A stretch of DNA of 64,000 nt from HdN1 sp964473645 (GTDB lineage: Bacteria; Pseudomonadota; Gammaproteobacteria; Pseudomonadales; Ketobacteraceae), in NCBI GenBank assembly GCA_964473645.1, contig CAYYPW010000032.1:1-64000 (forward strand). The letters are read 5' to 3'. Positions 8,266 to 15,442 of this stretch are shown here, in pieces. The first letter of the stretch is position 1. Each line of letters opens with the position of its first letter. A model generated the notes under the pieces. The model saw only the letters and a program-made list of their open reading frames with translations, was not told the DNA's origin and did not search any database. Position numbers and translations under genes: made by a program.

Positions 8266-9426
8266 CTAAAAAACGAAGTCCAAAGCAAAAGACAATAGTT
8301 TTGGCTCTTCATCATAGCGGCTGCCGCTCCTGTTGACGGGCTGTCCTGGTAGATCCTTTTGAAAGTCATCACTAAAAGCAGCATATTCTACCTTGATAGC
8401 GCTATTTTGGGAGATATCGTAACGCCACCCTGCAATCCAAGAACTCTGTTCCCATGGATTTGAAGAAGAAGGAATCGGTTCAGGATAAGAGAATTTCTCC
8501 GTCTTTGAATCTACTTTTGAGTATGTCAGATGAAATGTCGAATTTTCCTTTTTTATCCCTCCTGTCAAATAAAATGCATCTTGGTCAGAGACTAATACAT
8601 TTCTCGCCCAATCAACCACTGTGTATTCCGCGCCAAAAAACAAATGGTTATTTTCAAAAAAAGCACCAACACCCATGAAATCTGCTGGCTTTTCACTCAT
8701 CAGCACATCATCAGATACTTCTTCAGGAAAAACCGCACTCAACAACTCTGTTTCGTCGTTTGATGCTGAAAGCTCTCTAGCCTTTCCATAACTCGCTCGA
8801 AACCTTAATGAGTTCCACGAAATAGATCCGGAAATTACATATAAATCATTTAAATCTACGCTAAATAGCCTCTTTGGATCCCCAGACAAGGAGTTCTCTG
8901 GAATTGGCAGCTCCTGGTCGGCTGCTCCATAAGTAATATTTAAATCACCACTCACATTATCAGTCGACCACTCGTGCACGACACTGAATCCACCGGAAAC
9001 GGAGGTCAAAGGCAGAAAATAGGTTTCTATCGGGGGACGAATCCAATGGTAGGAATATCCAATTTCCAATGATTCAGAATACTCATAGAAAGGTGTGCGG
9101 ATCCTTCCGACTCTAATTGATGTTTTTTGACCTAGCTGATAAGAGGCATATGCCCATTCAATCTTCGTTTCAAGATCGTTGATCCCTCGACTCACGAACT
9201 GACTAACAAGAGTTATGTTATTTTCAAGATCCACTGACGCTTGTAGGCCAAAAATCGTGTCTTCATTGAAAGATAAGTTATTACCATATTCCAATACATG
9301 GTCATTTTTCTTTGCTGTTATTCCGCCTGCAAATGACGCAAAACCATTTATTCTGACATTCACCTCCTCATTTGCGAGCGCTATTTCTGCACTTATACCG
9401 AAAACTATAAATAATATCTTTTTCAT
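8266..9426 (-). CDS. Outer-membrane beta-barrel (porin-like) protein
   Basis: A 386-residue barrel. The signal peptide MKKILFIVFGISAEIALA is followed by NEEVNVRINGFASFAGG, the usual porin first strand. Repeated amphipathic strands follow (for example FGLQASVDLENNITLVSQF and TSIRVGRIRTPFYEYSES). The C-terminus ends LSFALDFVF, a strand with terminal Phe. The start at 9426 is preferred because it begins the signal peptide; frames to 9456 or 9525 add polar residues. The layout resembles porin-like proteins paired with small binding proteins. It is followed at 3 bp by such a binding protein. Selectivity cannot be read from sequence. Confidence 0.82.
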   Translation of the reverse strand: MKKILFIVFGISAEIALANEEVNVRINGFASFAGGITAKKNDHVLEYGNNLSFNEDTIFGLQASVDLENNITLVSQFVSRGINDLETKIEWAYASYQLGQKTSIRVGRIRTPFYEYSESLEIGYSYHWIRPPIETYFLPLTSVSGGFSVVHEWSTDNVSGDLNITYGAADQELPIPENSLSGDPKRLFSVDLNDLYVISGSISWNSLRFRASYGKARELSASNDETELLSAVFPEEVSDDVLMSEKPADFMGVGAFFENNHLFFGAEYTVVDWARNVLVSDQDAFYLTGGIKKENSTFHLTYSKVDSKTEKFSYPEPIPSSSNPWEQSSWIAGWRYDISQNSAIKVEYAAFSDDFQKDLPGQPVNRSGSRYDEEPKLLSFALDFVF

Positions 9427-9630
9427 ATTCTTTATTGGTATATATGTTTGACTCATTCGAACATGCCAAGGTATTTTATATTTTTTACATGTAATCAGGT
9501 AAGCAGATAAGTGATCACAGATCAATACGGACTTTCTAGTGGACTCAATTCAGTCCGGGTGACTAGTAGGGGGAATGAAGATGGCGTGACCTTACCGCTG
9601 TTTGATAACTTTCACTGACCAAGAAGGAAG

Positions 9631-9885
9631 TCAGTAGTGATATCGACACTGGGCAATGATGACTGTGTCTTCAGTAGCCCTAAATACCAAACGATGTTCT
9701 CTGTCGATCCGTCGTGACCAATAGCCATACCAGTTATTCCGAAGTGGCTCTGGGTCTCCTATGCCTTCGAAGGGATGCCGTTTGATGTCCTTGATGAGTT
9801 CATTGATTCTCTTGAGAATCTTCTTATAAGTGACTTGCCAGTAAAGATAATCCTCCCATGCTTTTTCAGCCCATGCGAGGATCAT
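9631..9885 (-). CDS. yoeB: YoeB-family mRNA interferase toxin
   Basis: An 84-residue RelE/YoeB toxin that cleaves mRNA in the ribosomal A site. The sequence follows the family closely: AWEDYLYWQ near the N-terminus, INELIKDIKRHPFEGIG, then NNWYGYWSRRIDREHRLVF and the C-terminal CRYHY. The catalytic residues known for YoeB (Glu46, Arg65 and His83 in the E. coli protein) have plausible counterparts in the FEG, SRRI and RYHY elements. The start overlaps the antitoxin stop by four bases (ATGA), typical translational coupling. The gene looks intact. Confidence 0.93.
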   Translation of the reverse strand: MILAWAEKAWEDYLYWQVTYKKILKRINELIKDIKRHPFEGIGDPEPLRNNWYGYWSRRIDREHRLVFRATEDTVIIAQCRYHY

Positions 9886-10136
9886 TCTTCAATCAGTCCG
9901 TGCTTTACTGTCTTACCTGCTTCGATCTCGGCAATAGCTTGGTTGAGACGCTCGGCGTTTTTGGGGCTGGCCATTAAATAAGCTGTTTCTTCGTAAGACT
10001 TGAAATCCTCCAGCGACATGATCACCGCCGGCTTGCCGTTCTGCCGGGTAATTAGGATGGGGATATGATCTTCGTTCACTTTGTCGAGCGTACTGGCTAA
10101 ATGGGTTCTAAAGGCAGAGTAACTGATTGAGTCCAT
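9882..10136 (-). CDS. yefM: YefM-family antitoxin
   Basis: An 84-residue Phd/YefM antitoxin that binds its operator through the N-terminus and neutralises YoeB through the C-terminus. It shows MDSISYSAFRTHLASTLDKV, then PILITRQNGKPAVIMSLEDF and SYEETAYLMASPKNAERL, all hallmark stretches. The start is fixed by an AAGGAGG ribosome site; the longer frame to 10277 would run through the operator. It is coupled to the toxin by an ATGA overlap. Autoregulation is suggested by the ordered GTAC repeats just upstream. Confidence 0.93.
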   Translation of the reverse strand: MDSISYSAFRTHLASTLDKVNEDHIPILITRQNGKPAVIMSLEDFKSYEETAYLMASPKNAERLNQAIAEIEAGKTVKHGLIEE

Positions 10137-10155
10137 GGTGGCCTCCTTCGAAGTT

Positions 10156-10189
10156 GTACGCATCATTGTACTTGTACAAATACACGTAC
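10156..10189. promoter_or_regulatory. YefM-YoeB operator, four GTAC cores
   Basis: GTAC cores begin at 10156, 10168, 10174 and 10186, a symmetric 12-6-12 bp pattern starting 20 bp upstream of the antitoxin ATG. The E. coli yefM operator also uses TGTACA motifs with 12-bp centre spacing. The pattern is read directly; binding by YefM/YoeB is inferred from the family. Confidence 0.6.
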
Positions 10190-10359
10190 GCAAGAAAAGC
10201 TGAAATGAACTGAACTCGGTAAACGCGATTTGCGACTTGGCATCAACCCCAGGTGTCAGGATAGTTTGCAGTAACAAGAGTGGTTACTCAGGATTCCTCA
10301 GGCGCATATCGTACGTAGTTGGAGGCCAGTCGCCACCCCACCACCATGTATTTTGTATG

Positions 10360-10392
10360 AAAAAGGCTGATCCGTAAGGGTTGGCCTTTTTT
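10360..10392. terminator. Rho-independent terminator
   Basis: AAAAAGGC (10360-10367) pairs with GCCTTTTT (10384-10391), the latter followed by more T. The A- and T-tracts make it usable on both strands. No intact plus-strand gene precedes it, so it may belong to a lost gene at the edge of the accessory region. Confidence 0.6.
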
Positions 10393-10792
10393 GTTTGTTG
10401 GGTTGCCAATCATTCTTTCAACTTTTGGTTAATATGGCACATAAGCGTGCCTTAACACGCCAGCTGAGCCGACGCGCAGCGATCGGATCTAGTTGCTTGT
10501 TATGCGACGTTGCGGGCCGCCTGAGCTGTATAGTGGCATTCTACCTTTTGCGGACGTCCTGCTTTTCAGTGGGCGTCGATCTTGCAAATTACCGCCCGAA
10601 CCGCTTCGGAGCGTCCTGGCCAATTGCGCCAACAAAGCCCACCCCAATGCCGCAATTCTGCATCCTGCCCGATTGAGCAATCTGGCATCCGCGCCCGCCG
10701 CGCGACTTAACACCCACCCCATCCATCCACGCTGTCCAATACGCCAAGCAATCGATACACTGCAAGCAATTACGGTATCAAGGGATTGAACC
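10393..10792. other. GC-rich leader of the IS91 remnant
   Basis: Four hundred bases between the terminator and the IS91-type transposase remnant. Overlapping frames on both strands have no family resemblance. The base composition is far higher in GC than the flanking yefM-yoeB region, consistent with the non-coding end of the inserted element. An attC-like site lies inside it. Confidence 0.35.
10449..10506 (+). other. attC-like site (integron cassette recombination site)
   Basis: The segment starts GCCTTAACACGCC and ends GCTTGTTATGC, resembling the outer R'' and R' boxes of attC sites. In between are GAGCCGAC and GATCGGATC, imperfectly complementary as in attC L boxes. The length of about 58 bp is within the attC range. 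The R'' box departs from consensus by one base and no integrase is present, so this is only a candidate. Toxin-antitoxin pairs such as the one next door are common integron cassettes. Confidence 0.3.
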
Positions 10793-11609
10793 ATGTCATT
10801 GGCCAGGATGGCCGTGCCTGCTCCGACGCTCCCCTACGAGCGCCACCGGCCGGAAGAAACATTTCTCTATCAACTCATCGAAGCCCATTACCCCGAGTTT
10901 CGCACCCACCTCGAAGCCCAAGGACAAACGCTGCCCGTTTTCGCCCAACAGGAATTCGACGATTTCCTCAAATGCGGTCGCCTTGACTACGGATTCTTGC
11001 GGGTGTGCTGTGAAGATTGCAAGCATGAGCGCTTGGTCACCTTCAGCTGCAAGCGGCGGGGCTTCTGCCCCAGTTGCGGCGCTCGGCGGATGGTGGAGTG
11101 CGCCGCCTTGCTGGTGGACGAAGTGTTACCGGTAGAACCTATTCGTCAATGGGTGCTGAGTTTTCCCTACGAACTGCGATTTCTGCTGGCTCAACAACCC
11201 TCCATGATGGGCAAGGTGCTGGAGATCGTCAATCGCACACTGGCCACCCACTTGGTCAAGAAAGCCGGGGTCAACAAGCACACACTGCCCATACAGGTGC
11301 CGTCACCCTGATTCAACGCTTCGGCTCTGCGCTGAATTTGAATATTCACTTTCACATGCTTTTTCTGGACGGCGTTTACGCCGAAGACAGATACGGCGTC
11401 ATGCGCTTTCACCGCGTCAAGACTCCGACTATAGAGGAACTCAACTCCCTGGTGCATCAGCTCTCTCATCGTGTCACACGGTTTCTGGAGAAAAAGGCTG
11501 GCTGCAACGCGACGCAGAAAATACCTATTTGCTGCTGGATTCTATCGACCAGAGAATAGGGGCTTTATTCGTCTTATCCCCGTCCTGTTCGATGCACTAC
11601 AAACCATGA
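10793..11609 (+). pseudogene. IS91-family HUH (Y2) transposase, frameshifted and truncated
   Basis: Decayed transposase of a rolling-circle element. Frame 1 (10793 to about 11280) has the zinc-binding N-terminus, with CCEDCKHERLVTFSCKRRGF and CPSCGARRMVE. Then a CA-repeat length change near 11278-11284 shifts the frame, and HTGAVTLIQRFGSALNLNIH continues with the HUH motif HFH. A second shift in the A5 run at 11491-11495 leads to GWLQRDAENTYLLLDSID, ending at TGA 11607-11609. The C-terminal part carrying the catalytic tyrosines is missing. It abuts and slightly overlaps the 3' end of the opposite-strand membrane protein, which marks the deletion or insertion boundary. Confidence 0.85.
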
Positions 11610-13315
11610 ACATCCAGCTTGCAGCTCGGCTGCTGGCCGATCAAGTACAAACTATTCTTTACATGGCTTTTCTTTAAATAGCCCAAAAAACCGGCCCGTT
11701 TTGCATTACTACCCACAGCATCTGCGACATCTGAACGTTTTTGCCCCGTCAATGCATACCCGACAACTTGTTGCTGATTCTCATCAACGATGTGTATCGC
11801 TTTAGGGGAGTTCTTACCATCAGGATAATATATCCAACCTATTACCTGAACAAAATCAACATCTGGTGCAACATCTACAACTCGATCCAAACTACCCAAG
11901 CATTCGGGTAACGATCTGGTTTCTGCACTTTTTCCTATCAACTGCCGAACATCCTTTATATAGAAATGGCCAAATACCGATAAGTTTCTTTCCGAAGACA
12001 TTTTTGAAGTCATTAGCGCTTCATCAGCAAAGGGGTAAATATGATTTATTTGTCCATTATCTTTTATACCTAGTTCAAGCGCCAGCGCTGCTACCCATCT
12101 ATTAAAATGTTCGTCCCTTTGTGAAAAAAACGCCTCTTTCTGTACTGGCAGGAATGATACGGGAATAAGCATGATCAGCCCTATAGCTAGATATTTATGA
12201 CGTTTTATTATGTGTGATAGCGCAGGCGCATATAGTATTAACAAAGCAATCCAAGCCATAATTGCAGGTGTTTGATAACGATAAGACAAGGACTGTTCAA
12301 TACCAAAAACAACTCTTCCACCCGCGGTGCCAAGGGCAGAGCCACCAATATACAGAAGCAGAGTAATTAGCCCCAAATGGAGCGAACTACTATAGCGAAA
12401 TTTCAATACATCCTTGCTAAAATAAATTGAACTTGCAATTAAGAATAGACCAGCCAACTGAGCGATTAATTTATGTCCCCCACCCCACATATAATAAAAA
12501 GGGCTGCCTAGATATAACAATACATATTGCATTAACTCTATCGGGTTGTTCAGCAATGCCTCTGATAGTGAGCCATGACCGTGAACAGAATGGTAATTCC
12601 GAAAATATACGCCAGTAGCCAAACAAGCAAGTATCGCCAAAATCAAGACTCTTTGCCATTTCATCCTCAAAGCCAAGCCAAGCATGGTCATAAGTGGCAA
12701 TGCCAGCACGCCATTTGCCATTGTACCTATTGACCCAAAACCCATAATACAGGCAAGCAGAAAAAATGCCGTTGAATGCTTCTCCGAAGAGTGGGCGCGA
12801 TGAAGCAAGTAGAAAGAAAAAAATGGCAGTAGCTGTGCGAGAAAAAACTGGCTTTGAAAGCCCCAGGTAAAATTTTCTCGCTGGGTCCAGCAAAACAAAA
12901 GAACTATGATAAGAAACCCTATGATTCTACGAACAAAAACGTCATGAAAAGTGCTAACTCTTTCTTTTAAACACGCAAAAAAAAGTACGCACAACGCCGC
13001 AGCTAACAAATAATTAATTATAATTAAAAAATAAATTTTGCCTCCAAACCAAGCAAGATCCACCCAAAACAAAAGACGCGAAAGAAATATGCGGTGTTCA
13101 TTATGCTGTGCCCACCATTCATGTACATCTCCATTGACAATACTTAAATAGGATCCAAGATAGCCATGCGTAGCCCACATATCCCAGAAGGGCACCGGCG
13201 AATAGCCTTTAATCCCTCCCACTGCACACGCTAAGAAAAAAAATGCGGCAAAAAAACCCATAACACCAATAGATACACTTTCTATATCGAGATTAACAGC
13301 AAAACGACGCATCAT
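11597..13315 (-). CDS. Polytopic membrane protein, GT-C-like, unknown function
   Basis: A 572-residue protein with about ten to twelve hydrophobic segments (about residues 12-440) and a soluble C-terminal domain of about 130 residues. An early loop contains VPFWDMW and NEHRIFLSRLLFW. An acidic and aromatic first extracytoplasmic loop like this is frequent in lipid-linked GT-C-type glycosyltransferases, but no family is firmly recognised. The start at 13315 (ATG ATG) follows GGGAAA. The base composition is AT-rich compared with the IS remnant beside it. A decayed coding frame ends only 27 bp upstream, so it was probably part of a longer surface-polysaccharide operon. The last residues overlap the IS91 remnant. 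Confidence 0.7.
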   Translation of the reverse strand: MMRRFAVNLDIESVSIGVMGFFAAFFFLACAVGGIKGYSPVPFWDMWATHGYLGSYLSIVNGDVHEWWAQHNEHRIFLSRLLFWVDLAWFGGKIYFLIIINYLLAAALCVLFFACLKERVSTFHDVFVRRIIGFLIIVLLFCWTQRENFTWGFQSQFFLAQLLPFFSFYLLHRAHSSEKHSTAFFLLACIMGFGSIGTMANGVLALPLMTMLGLALRMKWQRVLILAILACLATGVYFRNYHSVHGHGSLSEALLNNPIELMQYVLLYLGSPFYYMWGGGHKLIAQLAGLFLIASSIYFSKDVLKFRYSSSLHLGLITLLLYIGGSALGTAGGRVVFGIEQSLSYRYQTPAIMAWIALLILYAPALSHIIKRHKYLAIGLIMLIPVSFLPVQKEAFFSQRDEHFNRWVAALALELGIKDNGQINHIYPFADEALMTSKMSSERNLSVFGHFYIKDVRQLIGKSAETRSLPECLGSLDRVVDVAPDVDFVQVIGWIYYPDGKNSPKAIHIVDENQQQVVGYALTGQKRSDVADAVGSNAKRAGFLGYLKKSHVKNSLYLIGQQPSCKLDVHGL

Positions 13316-13342
13316 GCATTTCCCAAAATTACTTTATACCGT

Positions 13343-13528
13343 TCACATTTCAACAATTTTTCTATCAATTTTTGATCGCTCCGCATATCTTGCAGAAAGC
13401 TGTAATATAACCATATGATTTTTCAACCTTGTAGCATCCAGATTAGTGGCCACCTTTCTAACCGGTTGATCACCCTTTAGCCATAAAAAAGCACCACTGC
13501 AATTCCTTACACCAACTGGAAACTCACT
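13343..13528 (-). pseudogene. Unidentified truncated coding remnant
   Basis: A 60-codon minus-strand frame without its own start, bounded by stops. The peptide includes GAFLWLKGDQPVRKVATNLD and HMVILQLSARYAERSKID and looks like real protein rather than random DNA. It ends 27 bp before the membrane-protein start, like an upstream operon partner. No family was recognised. Confidence 0.35.
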
Positions 13529-13868
13529 TTAGGAGGGATTCTGAATCTTTTTCCCCAATTGATTCAGTAGTATTTTCGCATTTAATTTCAAGGTATTTCT
13601 TAATTTGTATTGCACAATGTTACAAACTATCGAACACAGTGTAATCACCAGCATGGGTGCGCTGATTCGCTTTTCCGATTTCAAGAAAATGAAAACCACA
13701 ACAAACTAGGAATTTTTAAAAATTGGAAGCCTGGCTCCATATCCTGCTGATTGTTATAATCTTCAGTATCTGAGAATTAGGCCATGCGATTGTAATATTC
13801 GTAATCATCTAATCGACGTTGCCCTGCCACTAAACGCTGACTTCGGCACCCCTTTTCCGCGTGTTTCT
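13529..13868. other. AT-rich stretch, nothing recognised
   Basis: About 340 bases with stops in every frame on both strands. No repeat, hairpin or family resemblance was noticed. Confidence 0.4.
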
Positions 13869-14085
13869 CTAACAACGAGCATCAAAACACAATAATGAAG
13901 AACGCCAAGCTAGAATTTTTTCATCCTCCGTCAGCAATGTGGCGTTTAATTGCATCGCTGTAGCTACAATAAAACGATCGGCTGGGCCTCAATGATCCCA
14001 TTTCAGGCCGACGGCTGTCAAGGCAAGGCGGCCATCCAAAGGAACCTCTTTAACCCCTGCATCAACAAGATCCGCATGCTGAGGG
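13869..14085 (-). pseudogene. VapC-type PIN-domain toxin remnant
   Basis: The C-terminal two thirds of a VapC toxin are readable on the minus strand: DLVDAGVKEVPLDGRLALTA, then a TGA stop directly before GPADRFIVATAMQLNATLLT and EDEKILAW, ending in DARC and TAG. The DGR/ADRFIVATA/DEKILAW pattern is characteristic of PIN-domain ribonucleases. The N-terminus and any vapB are absent, and the in-frame stop kills it. A G8 run at 14081-14092 sits at the broken 5' side. Confidence 0.6.
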
Positions 14086-14571
14086 GGGGGGAACGCGGCG
14101 GTTTTGCCGAACACGGCTCTTGATTTTTGAGCGCATTCTCTCATGCCTCTCCGAACATCGTGCGCGGAGATCTTTTGGCCGCGTTGCTTTCGCGGCTCAA
14201 AAATTCGTTCTTAATCTCTAAAATCTCCAAATCCGCTTCGATTTTGGGCTGCCGTAAACTTACAAAATATAGACAGCCAAAACAAATATAAAGTAACAAC
14301 AATAACCGCGCAGGATTAGTGACTCGTAATTCGGCTTCGGCCGTGGATCATTTCATTCGCAAATCGAAGCAAACCCAATGCGGCAATGTGCCATCCGGCC
14401 AGCATACTGACGTCTGGCGTCCAGCTTTTTACGGGCGACGATGCGAGCCAAGAAGCCAACGCTTTGCTTTTTACGAGCGAACCCAAGCCAAAAACTGCCT
14501 TATGTTAGGAGCCATAACTTCGCGTTAAGTGGATTGGGGGTGCTCGGTCGGCGTTATAGCCTTGGTGAGTT
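14086..14571. other. Decayed region between VapC and DUF3800 remnants
   Basis: No intact gene. A minus-strand frame around 14140-14260 has about 38 codons of protein-like sequence (contains EADLEILEIKNEFLSRES) without a recognised family. A 15-bp near-repeat, GCTTTTTACGGGCGA at 14424 and GCTTTTTACGAGCGA at 14466, lies farther along. Confidence 0.3.
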
Positions 14572-14835
14572 TCATCGGGGCTTTTCGCTTTTTAGGGTTG
14601 GATAAATTTTGAGCCCCATATTTTCGTAGCCTTTTCCTACATTGCCTCGCACGCCATCGCAGTAGAACTTACGCTTTTACACTTCACACGCTCGATTTTC
14701 CTGATGCGGCTTCAACACACTCATGCCAATTGGTCCTGCTACCAAATCTGCCAATTGCAAGCCTGACGACATCGCCTTTTTATCAGCAATCAGGCATTCA
14801 CCCCGCTTGCATTGGGCAAACTGTCATTCTCCAAG
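14572..14835 (-). pseudogene. DUF3800-family protein, C-terminal remnant
   Basis: The minus strand reads ADKKAMSSGLQLADLVAGPI and then MSVLKPHQENRACEV. After an in-frame TAA comes KFYCDGVRG and then GLKIYPTLKSEKPR before TGA. The SGLQLADLVA core with a GLKIYP...KSEKPR tail is characteristic of DUF3800 proteins, RNase H-like enzymes common in mobile and defence islands. The N-terminal two thirds are absent and the internal stop confirms decay. Confidence 0.55.
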
Positions 14836-15356
14836 CGCTGACGAGAGCGTTCAATGGCCTTGCAGCTTTTGTTGCAACACCGACTTGGGTGGTAATTCGA
14901 TCAAGTAATCAGCCACGTCAATTCCACTGGAATCTAGCTCCAGCAATTCGATCTTCTCCTTTTTTACCACTGCACAAAATAATGCCCAATGGCGCGGCTT
15001 CGCCCGGTTCCTGCTCATGTTTGGCCAACCAGCGTATGCAAAGCTCCATCTGGCCCTTATCTGCGGCCTTAAAATTAGCCAGTTTGAGATCAATCGCTAC
15101 CAAGCGTTGCAAGCGACGGATGTAGAACAGCAAATCAATATAAGAATCATCATTGTCGATCTGTATGCGTTTTTGCCGTGCCACAAAGGTAAAGCTCGCG
15201 CCCCCTCCAGCGTTCCTGACTGTACATCTGGGCATATAAGTCGCGTTTGAGCGAGTCTTTAAGGTAGATCAGTTCCAAAAAATGGCTCCATGCCAATTGT
15301 CTCGACAGTGTCGAGACAATCTGAGCCTCGGGGTACGCCTCGGTAAACCGCAGCAT
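14790..15356 (-). pseudogene. DUF1016/YhcG-type PDDEXK nuclease remnant
   Basis: Pieces of a DUF1016 protein (PDDEXK-like nuclease seen in defence islands) lie in at least three frames. First comes QIVSTLSRQLAWSHFLELIY and KDSLKRDLYAQM. After a deletion comes FVARQKRIQIDN with YIDLLFYIRRLQRLVAIDLK and NFKAADKGQMEL, the nuclease core. After another shift comes KIELLELDSSGIDVADYL and ELPPKSVLQQKL, then ERSRQRLEND. The middle of the protein, about 80 residues, is missing. The core Asp and D-L-K residues are still visible. It directly follows the DUF3800 remnant. Confidence 0.75.
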
Positions 15357-15442
15357 AGTGCGTAAGTTTATTTCTTATCTATCATGACTTCTCATACTAA
15401 CCCACTCACCCACCCCGTTTTTTTCGAGTGAAACGGTAGCTA

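Noticed and set aside
10270..10350. tRNA- or tmRNA-like 3' end (CCACCCCACCACCA) before a terminator
   Set aside because: The T-arm GTTCRANTC pattern is missing and no cloverleaf can be drawn, so I do not call a tRNA or an att site.
10395..10789. Overlapping 90-100 codon frames on both strands
   Set aside because: No family resemblance, low-complexity composition, inside the GC-rich leader of the IS91 remnant.
14510..14565. Second attC-like site (CCATAAC ... GTTATAGC)
   Set aside because: The inner boxes are not complementary, and it lies at the tail of the DUF3800 remnant.
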